From a virus: a stretch of 54,072 nucleotides of DNA. The notes under the pieces are model-generated. The model did no database searches. It was not told the origin of the DNA and saw nothing but the letters and a program-made list of their open reading frames with translations. The DNA lies in the IMG/VR virus record IMGVR_UViG_3300020417_000926, positions 1-54,072 of that record; one strand, given 5' to 3'. The position numbers were made by a program, and so were the translations under genes. Within the stretch, counting starts at the first letter, position 1. The number at the start of each line of letters is the position of its first letter. This document shows, piece after piece, positions 31,747 to 38,682 of the stretch.

Positions 31747-32235
31747 TTATTTATCTTTCTTTAAGCTGTCTGCTATAGTTTTGAGGCTTTCAATCATACT
31801 GTTTCTATCACTAGTGATCTGTTCACTGTCATGGTGAATCACAGTACCATTGGCGCCGTTGCCATCTCTATCTAACCTTGCTTTTTTAAGCTGTAGGTCT
31901 ATCATTTTTAGTTTTTTGTTCATTTTTTCTGTTTTGGCTGTAATTGCATTGTTCATCATTTTACTTGCCACATCAAAAATCAAGGCCGCATGCCTATCTT
32001 CCACATTGTTGCCTAATGCTACTAGATCATCAAATGTATCCATGGCCTTTTGTGCATAACTGTCCATGTCTGTATCAAGTGAATTAAGTCCTGTTACTTG
32101 TGGTAATGCTGAATCTATTTTGTCTGCTGTTGCTATAACCTGTTGTATTTCGTCAGGTGCCATTGTGAGTTCAGTTTTAACTTCTTCTTTTTCTATAGGA
32201 GGCAAGTTAAACTCTTCTTCTAATTTCTTGGTCAA
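31747..32235 (-). CDS. gp16: Terminase small subunit gp16
   Basis: Regulates gp17 and selects DNA for packaging. 162 residues (T4 gp16 is 164). The central helical hairpin (MDSYAQKAMDTFDDLVALGN, then RHAALIFDVASKMM, then KTEKMNKKLKMIDLQLKKAR) fits the oligomerisation core of gp16. Disordered N- and C-termini also fit. The only suitable start is TTG at 32235, seven nt after AAGGA and overlapping the gp4 stop (TTGA). The TTG may keep its level low. gp17 is 3 kb downstream, not adjacent as in T4. Confidence 0.75.
   Translation of the reverse strand: MTKKLEEEFNLPPIEKEEVKTELTMAPDEIQQVIATADKIDSALPQVTGLNSLDTDMDSYAQKAMDTFDDLVALGNNVEDRHAALIFDVASKMMNNAITAKTEKMNKKLKMIDLQLKKARLDRDGNGANGTVIHHDSEQITSDRNSMIESLKTIADSLKKDK
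31748..31755 (-). promoter_or_regulatory. T4-like late promoter box (GATAAATA)
   Basis: Minus-strand GATAAATA, 19 nt upstream of the ATG at 31728 and overlapping the last codons of gp16. A CGGAGCG ribosome binding site lies between. Confidence 0.6.
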
Positions 32236-32687
32236 CGTCTTTTCCTTCTTTTAGGCTTATTACTTTTTGGCTTGTTAAACATTTCGTTTTCTGTTATAAC
32301 ACGAAATCCCATGCCTTGTTGATTTGCCCATTGTCTTGCCATTCGCCATTTTGCTTCATTTACCACGGCATGCATCTTGTCATGTGTGCTACGAGCATTG
32401 CCCATAACCTGACTGTTTGGTTTGACTTCCACAATCTCTGCATGTTTTTTGCCATTCTTGTCTGCATATATCATAAAGAAATCCGGCACATATGAAGTTT
32501 TCTTGCCAGTAACTGGATTGATGTATGGTATTCTGTGTGCTTCACTGGCCCAGGCAAGTATATTAGGGTGATTGTCACACATACGCATAAAAGCCAATTC
32601 CCAACCACTTCTATAACGTGGAGTATGCTTACCTATATACTTAGTAGGGTTCTGTGGTTTAAATGCGCCTTGGATATACTGTGCCAT
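32232..32687 (-). CDS. gp4: Head completion protein gp4
   Basis: Seals the filled head before tail attachment; may act as a DNA-end nuclease. 151 residues, essentially the T4 length (150). Recognisable blocks: GAFKPQNPTKYIG, YRSGWELAFMRMCDNHPNIL, PYINPVTGKKTSYVPDFFM, then AEIVEVKPNSQ. The last two form a PD-x..E-x-K pattern. The C-terminus is very basic (KPKRRKRR). ATG overlaps the stop of the tube-type gene (TAATG). Confidence 0.92.
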   Translation of the reverse strand: MAQYIQGAFKPQNPTKYIGKHTPRYRSGWELAFMRMCDNHPNILAWASEAHRIPYINPVTGKKTSYVPDFFMIYADKNGKKHAEIVEVKPNSQVMGNARSTHDKMHAVVNEAKWRMARQWANQQGMGFRVITENEMFNKPKSNKPKRRKRR

Positions 32688-33565
32688 TATCTTTGGCCCG
32701 AGCCGCCAATACTTTGATAATAAGATGAAGCACCAACATCAGCCCCGGTATAACTTCCAGGATCTCCATTAGTAAAAGTTTGTGTTGTATTAACGGCAGT
32801 ACCACCTTGATCATAACTAGGTGATAAATTGGCATTAAAGTTCTGACGATGTGCTATTGGTTGCTTGTTCTCTGCACCTGGAACAAATTCAACTTCAAAA
32901 TATTCATATTCAAATCCAATACTAAATTCTACGATGCTTGAATCTGCATATGATAATGTATCTCTGCTAACATTAGTAATTACAGGCCTGTACAACATGT
33001 ATGTGTTTTGTCCATAAGACTGTGGTTCTACAGTATTTGCAAATACCAATGTTCCAGGATCAAATCCTGTGATTGCAGGATCGCCTGTGTTTGCTGGAAT
33101 TTTTTCTGCAAACTGTCCTGTGTCTGATGTACCAGAAAAGTTATGAATCATGATCATATTGATAGGATCTTTTCTGTTAACAACTTTTAAATTTTCATTC
33201 TCTTGAAAACTAGTGTTTCTCATATCAGTGCTTCGTGTAGAACCTGGTTTTCCAAAGTAGTGTTGATCGTATTCTGATAAAAATTGATTGAGAACACCTT
33301 CTCTGTCGTCTCTAATAGTCATAGTAACAGGTGAATACTGTTTGTTCAGTATTGATATTACTTTTCTATTGTATGCATTATTTGTCTGTGTTTGATATTG
33401 TACGGAAGGCAATGTAACAGTTGATACGTTAAATTGCCTTCCCATCATTTTGTTTTCAGCAAGGTCAGTCAAAAATTCTACAGCATACTGGTACTTTTGC
33501 TTTGGGAGTTTGATGCTACCTGTATTAGGTCCATAAACATCGACTGCATAATTTTTGAATCCCAT
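32687..33565 (-). CDS. Tail tube-like protein, possibly the gp54-type initiator
   Basis: 292 residues. KYQYAVEFLTDLAENKMMGRQF, then TLPSVQYQTQTNNAYNRK, then YSPVTMTIRDD match the tube-protein fold shared by T4 gp19 and gp54. A DxxEGVLNQFLSEYDQHYF helix follows. The C-terminal 45 residues are Gly/Ser/Asn-rich. T4 gp54 (tail-tube initiator) is 320 residues, gp19 is 163; the length favours gp54 or a specialised tube/baseplate protein. Directly downstream of gp19 with a 13-nt gap. Confidence 0.7.
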   Translation of the reverse strand: MGFKNYAVDVYGPNTGSIKLPKQKYQYAVEFLTDLAENKMMGRQFNVSTVTLPSVQYQTQTNNAYNRKVISILNKQYSPVTMTIRDDREGVLNQFLSEYDQHYFGKPGSTRSTDMRNTSFQENENLKVVNRKDPINMIMIHNFSGTSDTGQFAEKIPANTGDPAITGFDPGTLVFANTVEPQSYGQNTYMLYRPVITNVSRDTLSYADSSIVEFSIGFEYEYFEVEFVPGAENKQPIAHRQNFNANLSPSYDQGGTAVNTTQTFTNGDPGSYTGADVGASSYYQSIGGSGQR

Positions 33566-33578
33566 AACATTACCTTAC

Positions 33579-34208
33579 TTAGCCAGTAGCTCTTTGTGTA
33601 CCTGGTGTACTTGAAGCACCACCTTGTCCTGGTGCTAGTGTATTAGTTGCGCCTGAATCCAGTGAATGTTCACAGTTATCATAACGTATTGTCATTGATA
33701 TTTGAACTTGTTCACTAGTTGCATATGCTACGTCACCAAATGTAACGTTTGTAAGCATTGCGCCTTCTAGTTTAAATGATTCAATAGGTACAACACTTCC
33801 GCCGGAGCCTCCGCTGTTTGTACCATCTAGCATGTCAATTACAGTTTTAAATTTGTAATTAGATGCGGCAGATGGTGTTGCTTGATTCTCATGATCTGTC
33901 TGTGCTGATAATTGTGCGTTAACCGCCTGGACAACATCGCCACCTATATCATCACGCACAACGAGTGTGATAGGATCCCATGTGTGTTTTCCAAGCATGT
34001 AAATTCTTGAATTGTAAACATCTAGTGTTGTTTCATCATATGTAATTCCTGGTCTGGTTACGCTGACCACATTTTCTGTAATAGCTACAGTATTTCCTGG
34101 ATTATCTCCGAATCCATTCAATAGTACACGAAAACGAAATTGTAATTTCGGCATCGCGGCTGGTCCGCTTCCTCCATCTACAGGAACTGTAAATTTGTTA
34201 AGTGCCAT
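33579..34208 (-). CDS. gp19: Tail tube protein gp19
   Basis: Stacked hexamers form the inner tail tube. 209 residues (T4 gp19 is 163). Tube-fold blocks: KLQFRFRVLLNGFGD, VVSVTRPGITYDETTLDVYN, HTWDPITLVVRDD and SFKLEGAMLTNVTFGDVAY. Extra Gly/Ser/Thr-rich tail at the C-terminus. It has its own late box (CATAAATA) with a 49-nt leader and a GGGAG site, after the sheath terminator. This fits the need for many copies. Confidence 0.9.
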   Translation of the reverse strand: MALNKFTVPVDGGSGPAAMPKLQFRFRVLLNGFGDNPGNTVAITENVVSVTRPGITYDETTLDVYNSRIYMLGKHTWDPITLVVRDDIGGDVVQAVNAQLSAQTDHENQATPSAASNYKFKTVIDMLDGTNSGGSGGSVVPIESFKLEGAMLTNVTFGDVAYATSEQVQISMTIRYDNCEHSLDSGATNTLAPGQGGASSTPGTQRATG

Positions 34209-34257
34209 TGCATAACTCCCAATAGTTAAATTCTCTTCTTCTTAATGAAGCTAAATG

Positions 34258-34265
34258 TATTTATG
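34258..34265 (-). promoter_or_regulatory. T4-like late promoter box (CATAAATA)
   Basis: Minus-strand CATAAATACATT, 49 nt upstream of the gp19 ATG. It lies between the sheath terminator and gp19, so the tube gene is transcribed independently. Confidence 0.7.
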
Positions 34266-34298
34266 AAAAAGTCCAAGAAAATTTTTCGGGGTCAAACG

Positions 34299-34320
34299 AA
34301 TAGGCCCAAAAGGGCCTATT
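34299..34320 (-). terminator. Terminator after the sheath gene
   Basis: Perfect 9-bp stem AATAGGCCC / GGGCCTATT with a 4-nt loop, 14 nt after the gp18 stop. The run of T that follows on the minus strand is weak (CGTTTGACC), so termination may be partial. Confidence 0.7.
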
Positions 34321-34333
34321 CTAGTTGTTTTAA

Positions 34334-36814
34334 TTAGGCAAGTTGCCCTGTATTAACAATTCTGATTGGAATATAGATGAATTCTATACTCTTTGCAGGA
34401 GCAATAGCAACATCAATGTATAATTCATTTCTGTCTATTCTCGCTGGTGTGTTGTTGGATGTGTCACAAACCACTGCAAAGTCACTCAAGCCTCTTTTTG
34501 CTTGAATGTCTGATAGGAAGTTTGTAAACAGTAATCCTGCTCGATCTCTTGTTGTTTCATCATTAGGTTCAAACAAGAAAGGTCTTGCCAACACGTCAAA
34601 TCTTTCACGCAAATATGCTACCAATCGTGCAACATTAACACGATCCAATGCACTTGTTGTTCCGTGCAATGATTTTTGTCCAAAGATTGTTATTCCAGAA
34701 TCTGGAAAGTTTGCAATCGGATTTACTTTGGCAGAATATAATGCATCTCTTTGACTGTTTGTCAATGCAGTTGCCTTGAATTCGTTTTCGCCATCTACAT
34801 GACCTACTCCAGATGCGTTAGAAATAACACCTCTGTTAAGTCCTGCTGGTGCAAACCATTGAAATGATACAGCATCACTTACTGCAATTTGGTAAAGCAC
34901 AGAGTGTGATGGGTATGTTACGACAGTTGAACCTGCTGTTGGTTCAGTTGCCTTCAGTGGCGGATAGTAAACTGCTGAATATGTGTTTTTGGTTACTAGA
35001 CCATCTTCACCATTTTCAGTGGTTGCTGTTCCACCAACCCATGTTACCATTTCAGTTGGTGACTTACGTAATGGTGAGTCAATGATTACAAAAGCAGTAT
35101 TGCCTCTGTTGTTGTTCATTGTTACCATTTCGTCTGCTAGTTCTGGATATCCTGGAGCGGCAATTAGTGAATAACTAAAATTTTCATCTAGGTTATCAGT
35201 GTCAGAGGCTGTGGCTTGTAGAGCAGTTGCAATAATTTTACGTTGTGCAAATCTACCAAACGCACCTGAACCGTCTGCATGATTAGAAGCACCATTTCTC
35301 CATTTACCTGCTGTTGAATTATATGCTCTCACAGTATTTTTACTTTGAGCCATGTTAATTACAACCATTCCAGTTGGATAAATCGCGGCATCTGGAGCAC
35401 CAGTAATTTCTGTTGCGTTACCGCCATCTGTTGCATCTGCGGCCGTGTCTGTAATATCAGCAAATAGAACACCATTTGATGTACTTTGATCTGCATTACT
35501 ATGAAGTACCCATGCACTATTACCAGCATTTCTCTGATAAATTTTTGGATAGTCACGCTCATTTGCTAAGCCATAACCAGCACTTGTTGTGTCAATCCAA
35601 ATATCTCCTGCACTTGGTCCTGTTGGAGCCGTTGTGCTATAAGTTGGAGCAATAGTTGTATAGTTACTACCATTTACTTTGTAGACATCTAGTCCAGTAA
35701 GTGTGTTATCAAACCAGTATTGACCATCTGATGCAGTACCAGTTGGTTCTGCGTTTTGAGCCTTTTTGGTTGTTAAAGTATCAAGTACTTCAACTCCGCC
35801 TGCGGCCGATACTCTTTGAATGATGATTAATGCTTTAGTGTTAGCATCTACGTCTAACAAATAGTTGCCTGGTACGGCACTTGAAGATGTCAATGCAGTT
35901 GTGCTTGAACCATCTTGTGGAATAAAGTTACCAATTACTGTTTCCTCGCCAGCACCTGCGTTTGTAACACCTTGCACAGTTTGTAATACCCAACTACCTG
36001 TACCTGAATGTTCGTAAATTTTTAAATCTATACCATTGCCTGGTGAAGTAGTTTTGATCCAAACATCTCCTGCACCTGGTGATGCTGGAGCAGTATAGTG
36101 TGGTGCCCATGAAACAGTTTCACCTGATGAAAGATTACCATCAAAGTCAAGTTCTTCCCATGCATTTGAAATTCCATAGAAATATTCAAGTGATGCATTA
36201 CCGTCTTGGTCTAGGTGTACTACAACAAGGAAGTTACCATTGGTTACTGAAGTTGTAATTGAATATCCACTGGCTCCTAATGTATGTGCATCAGTGGCGG
36301 CATTGTTAACTTCAATGGTTGGAGTCTGTTTTTCCCAAACACTAGAAGTTGCATTCCATTTATTGATACCATATTCACTGGCGTCTGTGTCTAACCACCA
36401 ACTGTTTGCTGTTGCATATGAGGCAGTTGGTTCTGTTGTTGTAGGGATAAGCTGAGTAGTGTTTACGTTTGCTCTTGAAATATACGCACTACCACCTTGT
36501 CCCAAAAAGCTATAAGCGGCCAACAATCCATATTCGCTGGTTTCGTCTCCAACAATAGGTGTTGATCCACTTTTTCTGAAGAAAATATCTCCAAAGTTTT
36601 GTGTTAATTCTCTTTGAGATGTTACCAGTAGTGGTGTGTTTGCTTTTGCACTCTTAGTCATTGGTGCGATTGAGTCTGATGCACTACCTGTAGGATCGGT
36701 TTTATCCTGTCCTGTGGCTACCATGATAAATGGTATTGTGCCTCCGCCTGGGGCGGCGTAGGCTGACTCGTCTGAAACACTAACTGAAACACCTGGTGAT
36801 GTTAATGTAGCCAT
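34334..36814 (-). CDS. gp18: Tail sheath protein gp18 with inserted repeat domain
   Basis: Forms the contractile sheath. 826 residues (T4 gp18 is 659). The conserved ends are clear: MATLTSPGVSVSVSDES at the start, and near the end RVNVARLVAYLRERFD, ARPFLFEPND, RIDRNELYIDVAIAPAKSIE. Residues about 127-437 hold a beta-rich insertion with four degenerate copies of a unit P-x-GD-x-W-x-x-TT...IY...G..WV (near 130-160, 241-279, 355-388 and 394-437). The insertion probably projects from the sheath surface. Late box and GAAGGGG site upstream. Confidence 0.93.
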   Translation of the reverse strand: MATLTSPGVSVSVSDESAYAAPGGGTIPFIMVATGQDKTDPTGSASDSIAPMTKSAKANTPLLVTSQRELTQNFGDIFFRKSGSTPIVGDETSEYGLLAAYSFLGQGGSAYISRANVNTTQLIPTTTEPTASYATANSWWLDTDASEYGINKWNATSSVWEKQTPTIEVNNAATDAHTLGASGYSITTSVTNGNFLVVVHLDQDGNASLEYFYGISNAWEELDFDGNLSSGETVSWAPHYTAPASPGAGDVWIKTTSPGNGIDLKIYEHSGTGSWVLQTVQGVTNAGAGEETVIGNFIPQDGSSTTALTSSSAVPGNYLLDVDANTKALIIIQRVSAAGGVEVLDTLTTKKAQNAEPTGTASDGQYWFDNTLTGLDVYKVNGSNYTTIAPTYSTTAPTGPSAGDIWIDTTSAGYGLANERDYPKIYQRNAGNSAWVLHSNADQSTSNGVLFADITDTAADATDGGNATEITGAPDAAIYPTGMVVINMAQSKNTVRAYNSTAGKWRNGASNHADGSGAFGRFAQRKIIATALQATASDTDNLDENFSYSLIAAPGYPELADEMVTMNNNRGNTAFVIIDSPLRKSPTEMVTWVGGTATTENGEDGLVTKNTYSAVYYPPLKATEPTAGSTVVTYPSHSVLYQIAVSDAVSFQWFAPAGLNRGVISNASGVGHVDGENEFKATALTNSQRDALYSAKVNPIANFPDSGITIFGQKSLHGTTSALDRVNVARLVAYLRERFDVLARPFLFEPNDETTRDRAGLLFTNFLSDIQAKRGLSDFAVVCDTSNNTPARIDRNELYIDVAIAPAKSIEFIYIPIRIVNTGQLA

Positions 36815-36845
36815 TTAATTTCCCCTTCTCTTAAAGTGATATATG

Positions 36846-36853
36846 TATTTACC
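36846..36853 (-). promoter_or_regulatory. T4-like late promoter box (GGTAAATA)
   Basis: Minus-strand GGTAAATACATA, 31 nt upstream of the gp18 ATG with a GAAGGGG ribosome binding site between. Confidence 0.65.
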
Positions 36854-36904
36854 GTACCCTGCTTAAAACCACGGTTTATAGCCATTAAATACGTATATAA
36901 TGGC

Positions 36905-36933
36905 TTGACTTCGAGTACAATTTAGTATATAAT
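36905..36933 (+). promoter_or_regulatory. Sigma70 early promoter (plus strand)
   Basis: Plus-strand TTGACT (36905-36910), a 17-nt spacer, TATAAT (36928-36933), then about 20 nt of leader with GAGAGGA before the ATG at 36960. A palindromic GCCATTA...TAATGGC element overlaps just upstream and could be an operator. Confidence 0.85.
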
Positions 36934-36959
36934 GAAATAACATAATTGAGAGGATAACC

Positions 36960-37232
36960 ATGGCTATTGACTACAAGTTCAATGAAGAAAATTTAATAAA
37001 AGAATTACAAGCATATGTTGATTCAACATATGATCAACACTATAGCAAAAACAAATTTCAGGCCACTGAATTTATCATAGATGCCGGACACGGCGAAGGT
37101 TTTTGCATAGGCAATATTATGAAGTATGCTCAACGATACGGAAAAAAAGATGGGTATAATAGGAAAGACTTACAAAAAGTTTTACACTATGCACTAATTG
37201 CCTTGAGTGTACACGACTCTAACCAATCGTAA
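36960..37232 (+). CDS. DUF3310 (SaV-like) early protein
   Basis: 90 residues. The block FIIDAGHGEGFCIGNIMKYAQRYGKKDGYNRKDLQKVLHY fits DUF3310, whose hallmark is a GN-x2-KY-x-x-R-x-GKK helix. It is split here only for length: FCIGNIMKYAQRYGKK is the core. The family is widespread in phages near nucleotide-metabolism genes; its activity is unproven. An early plus-strand gene placed between late minus-strand tail genes; its 3' end overlaps gp13 by 14 nt, convergently. Confidence 0.8.
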   Translation: MAIDYKFNEENLIKELQAYVDSTYDQHYSKNKFQATEFIIDAGHGEGFCIGNIMKYAQRYGKKDGYNRKDLQKVLHYALIALSVHDSNQS

Positions 37233-37959
37233 CATAACCAATACTGCTTTCACCAGCGGCGAACAATCTAAGATCTTGTTCTAGTTTTTCAATACTGGCT
37301 TGTGCATCAGCTCTTAATGTTTCTGAATTAAGACTTGTTCCGCCTTGTGGTCCTGCAATGGTATTGAACTTGCCACGTGCTTCTGCTAACATAAGTTTTG
37401 CATGTGCCAACGAATATTCTTTTAACCAAGGACCTGCATAGATATCTGTTAATAAACTTTCATCATCAACATATTTGTATACCCAAAGCACCACAGATGT
37501 ATTTGCTTTTGGTTTTCTGTGTACAGTAAGTTTACTATTTCTAACATTCCATGTAAACAGATATTCACTGCCAAACAATTTACCTAGTGTTTCTCTGTGT
37601 TGTTGCAGAGCATCAAACGTTGCTAGTCCGCCTGCTCTACCACCTGCAAGTAGATATGTGTTTAAATATGCCGCCTCAAATGGTTCAAAGTCGTTGCCTG
37701 AACTGGCATTAGTGCCACTTGTTCTTGTGAGAATATCACGCACTTCAACTATTTCAGTGGGTAATGTGTATTCTTGAATATCTTCTTTGAGTTCTAAAAA
37801 TACGTATGCTTCTTCAACTGAGTTTTCACTGCGTTGTCTGTATTTTTCAAAACTCTTTTTAATAGCCAAGTCATAATGTTCAGGATCGAGTTCAACATCG
37901 ACCATCTGTCCACCAAGTCGTAGCTCTATTTCTTTTGTTAAATCTTCTTTAAGTGCCAT
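37219..37959 (-). CDS. gp13: Neck protein gp13
   Basis: Closes the head and forms the platform for tail joining, with gp14. 246 residues (T4 gp13 is 309). Recognisable blocks: YDLAIKKSFEKYRQRSENSVEE, YTLPTEIVEVRDILTR, AGPWLKEYSLAHAKLMLAEARG and IAGPQGGTSLN near the C-terminus, as in cyanophage-type gp13. A late box lies exactly 5 nt from the ATG. gp14 is on the opposite strand 3 kb away, unlike T4 where 13 and 14 are adjacent. Confidence 0.82.
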   Translation of the reverse strand: MALKEDLTKEIELRLGGQMVDVELDPEHYDLAIKKSFEKYRQRSENSVEEAYVFLELKEDIQEYTLPTEIVEVRDILTRTSGTNASSGNDFEPFEAAYLNTYLLAGGRAGGLATFDALQQHRETLGKLFGSEYLFTWNVRNSKLTVHRKPKANTSVVLWVYKYVDDESLLTDIYAGPWLKEYSLAHAKLMLAEARGKFNTIAGPQGGTSLNSETLRADAQASIEKLEQDLRLFAAGESSIGYVTIG

Positions 37960-37963
37960 ACTA

Positions 37964-38662
37964 CTATTTACCTTGTTTGAAGTAGTCTGCCGTATACTTT
38001 AGCAGTTGTTTGATTTGCTTTGCATTTGCTGGAAATGAATTACGCATTCTATCATAACTCGGCAGTTCTTTTCTGTATGCTTCTGGGTTACGAAGCACAG
38101 CCTCAGGATTGTCTAAGTCCTTCATTTCATCTGCTAGATCACTGGCGTATGCCATAAGTTCATGTGGATCACGCAGGTAACTACGCATTAGATCTGCTTG
38201 TGTGCCACCTTTTTTAACTTGATCCAAGCCTTTCATGTAACCACTTTTGTATTTGGGCAATACTTTTTGATCCATTTTGTCGTATTGATTCCAATGTATG
38301 GTTTCGTGTTGCAACATTCTCATCAATATTTTTTTGAAAGTTTTAGGACCATACACTTTATCTAAATTCTTAGCATGTAGATACACAGTCATAAACTTGC
38401 CTTCTTTTTCAGTCCAATCTGCGGCCGCACTTATCCATTCATCTGGATCTTTGCGTTCAGAATAGTCTGTAATAAATTCTATTGGAAAGTCTTCAGTTTC
38501 AAAATTGAGCAGTTCTTCTAGCTCATTGATATCATCTTTATCATTGTTGGCTTGTAGGAATTCTTGGTAATCTGCCAAAGCATCATCTATAGCAGGCTCA
38601 AGGTCTGCTATAAATTCCCAGTCTGGTTCAACTCGTGCTTCAGTTAGTTCCCAAAATCTCAT
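37964..38662 (-). CDS. Zinc-metallopeptidase-like protein with head-targeting N-terminus
   Basis: 232 residues. Starts MRFWELTEARVEPD, with L-T-E followed by Ala at residues 6-9, an ideal T4-type prohead-protease site. H119-E-T-I-H123 (MLQHETIHWNQYD) is the HExxH zinc-protease motif; the downstream DPHELMAYASDL (E168) could supply the third ligand, as in gluzincins. The rest is helical and acidic near the start. A late box is exactly 5 nt from the ATG. A protease packaged with the DNA and ejected into the host is possible; a structural-maturation enzyme is the alternative. Confidence 0.65.
   Translation of the reverse strand: MRFWELTEARVEPDWEFIADLEPAIDDALADYQEFLQANNDKDDINELEELLNFETEDFPIEFITDYSERKDPDEWISAAADWTEKEGKFMTVYLHAKNLDKVYGPKTFKKILMRMLQHETIHWNQYDKMDQKVLPKYKSGYMKGLDQVKKGGTQADLMRSYLRDPHELMAYASDLADEMKDLDNPEAVLRNPEAYRKELPSYDRMRNSFPANAKQIKQLLKYTADYFKQGK
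37965..37972 (-). promoter_or_regulatory. Late promoter abutting the start codon (GGTAAATA-N5-ATG)
   Basis: Minus-strand GGTAAATA GTAGT ATG for gp13. It overlaps the last codons and stop region of the metallopeptidase-like gene. Confidence 0.7.
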
Positions 38663-38667
38663 AACTG

Positions 38668-38675
38668 TATTTATG
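38668..38675 (-). promoter_or_regulatory. Late promoter abutting the start codon (CATAAATA-N5-ATG)
   Basis: Minus-strand CATAAATA CAGTT ATG for the metallopeptidase-like gene at 38662. Confidence 0.7.
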
Positions 38676-38682
38676 GGAGTGT

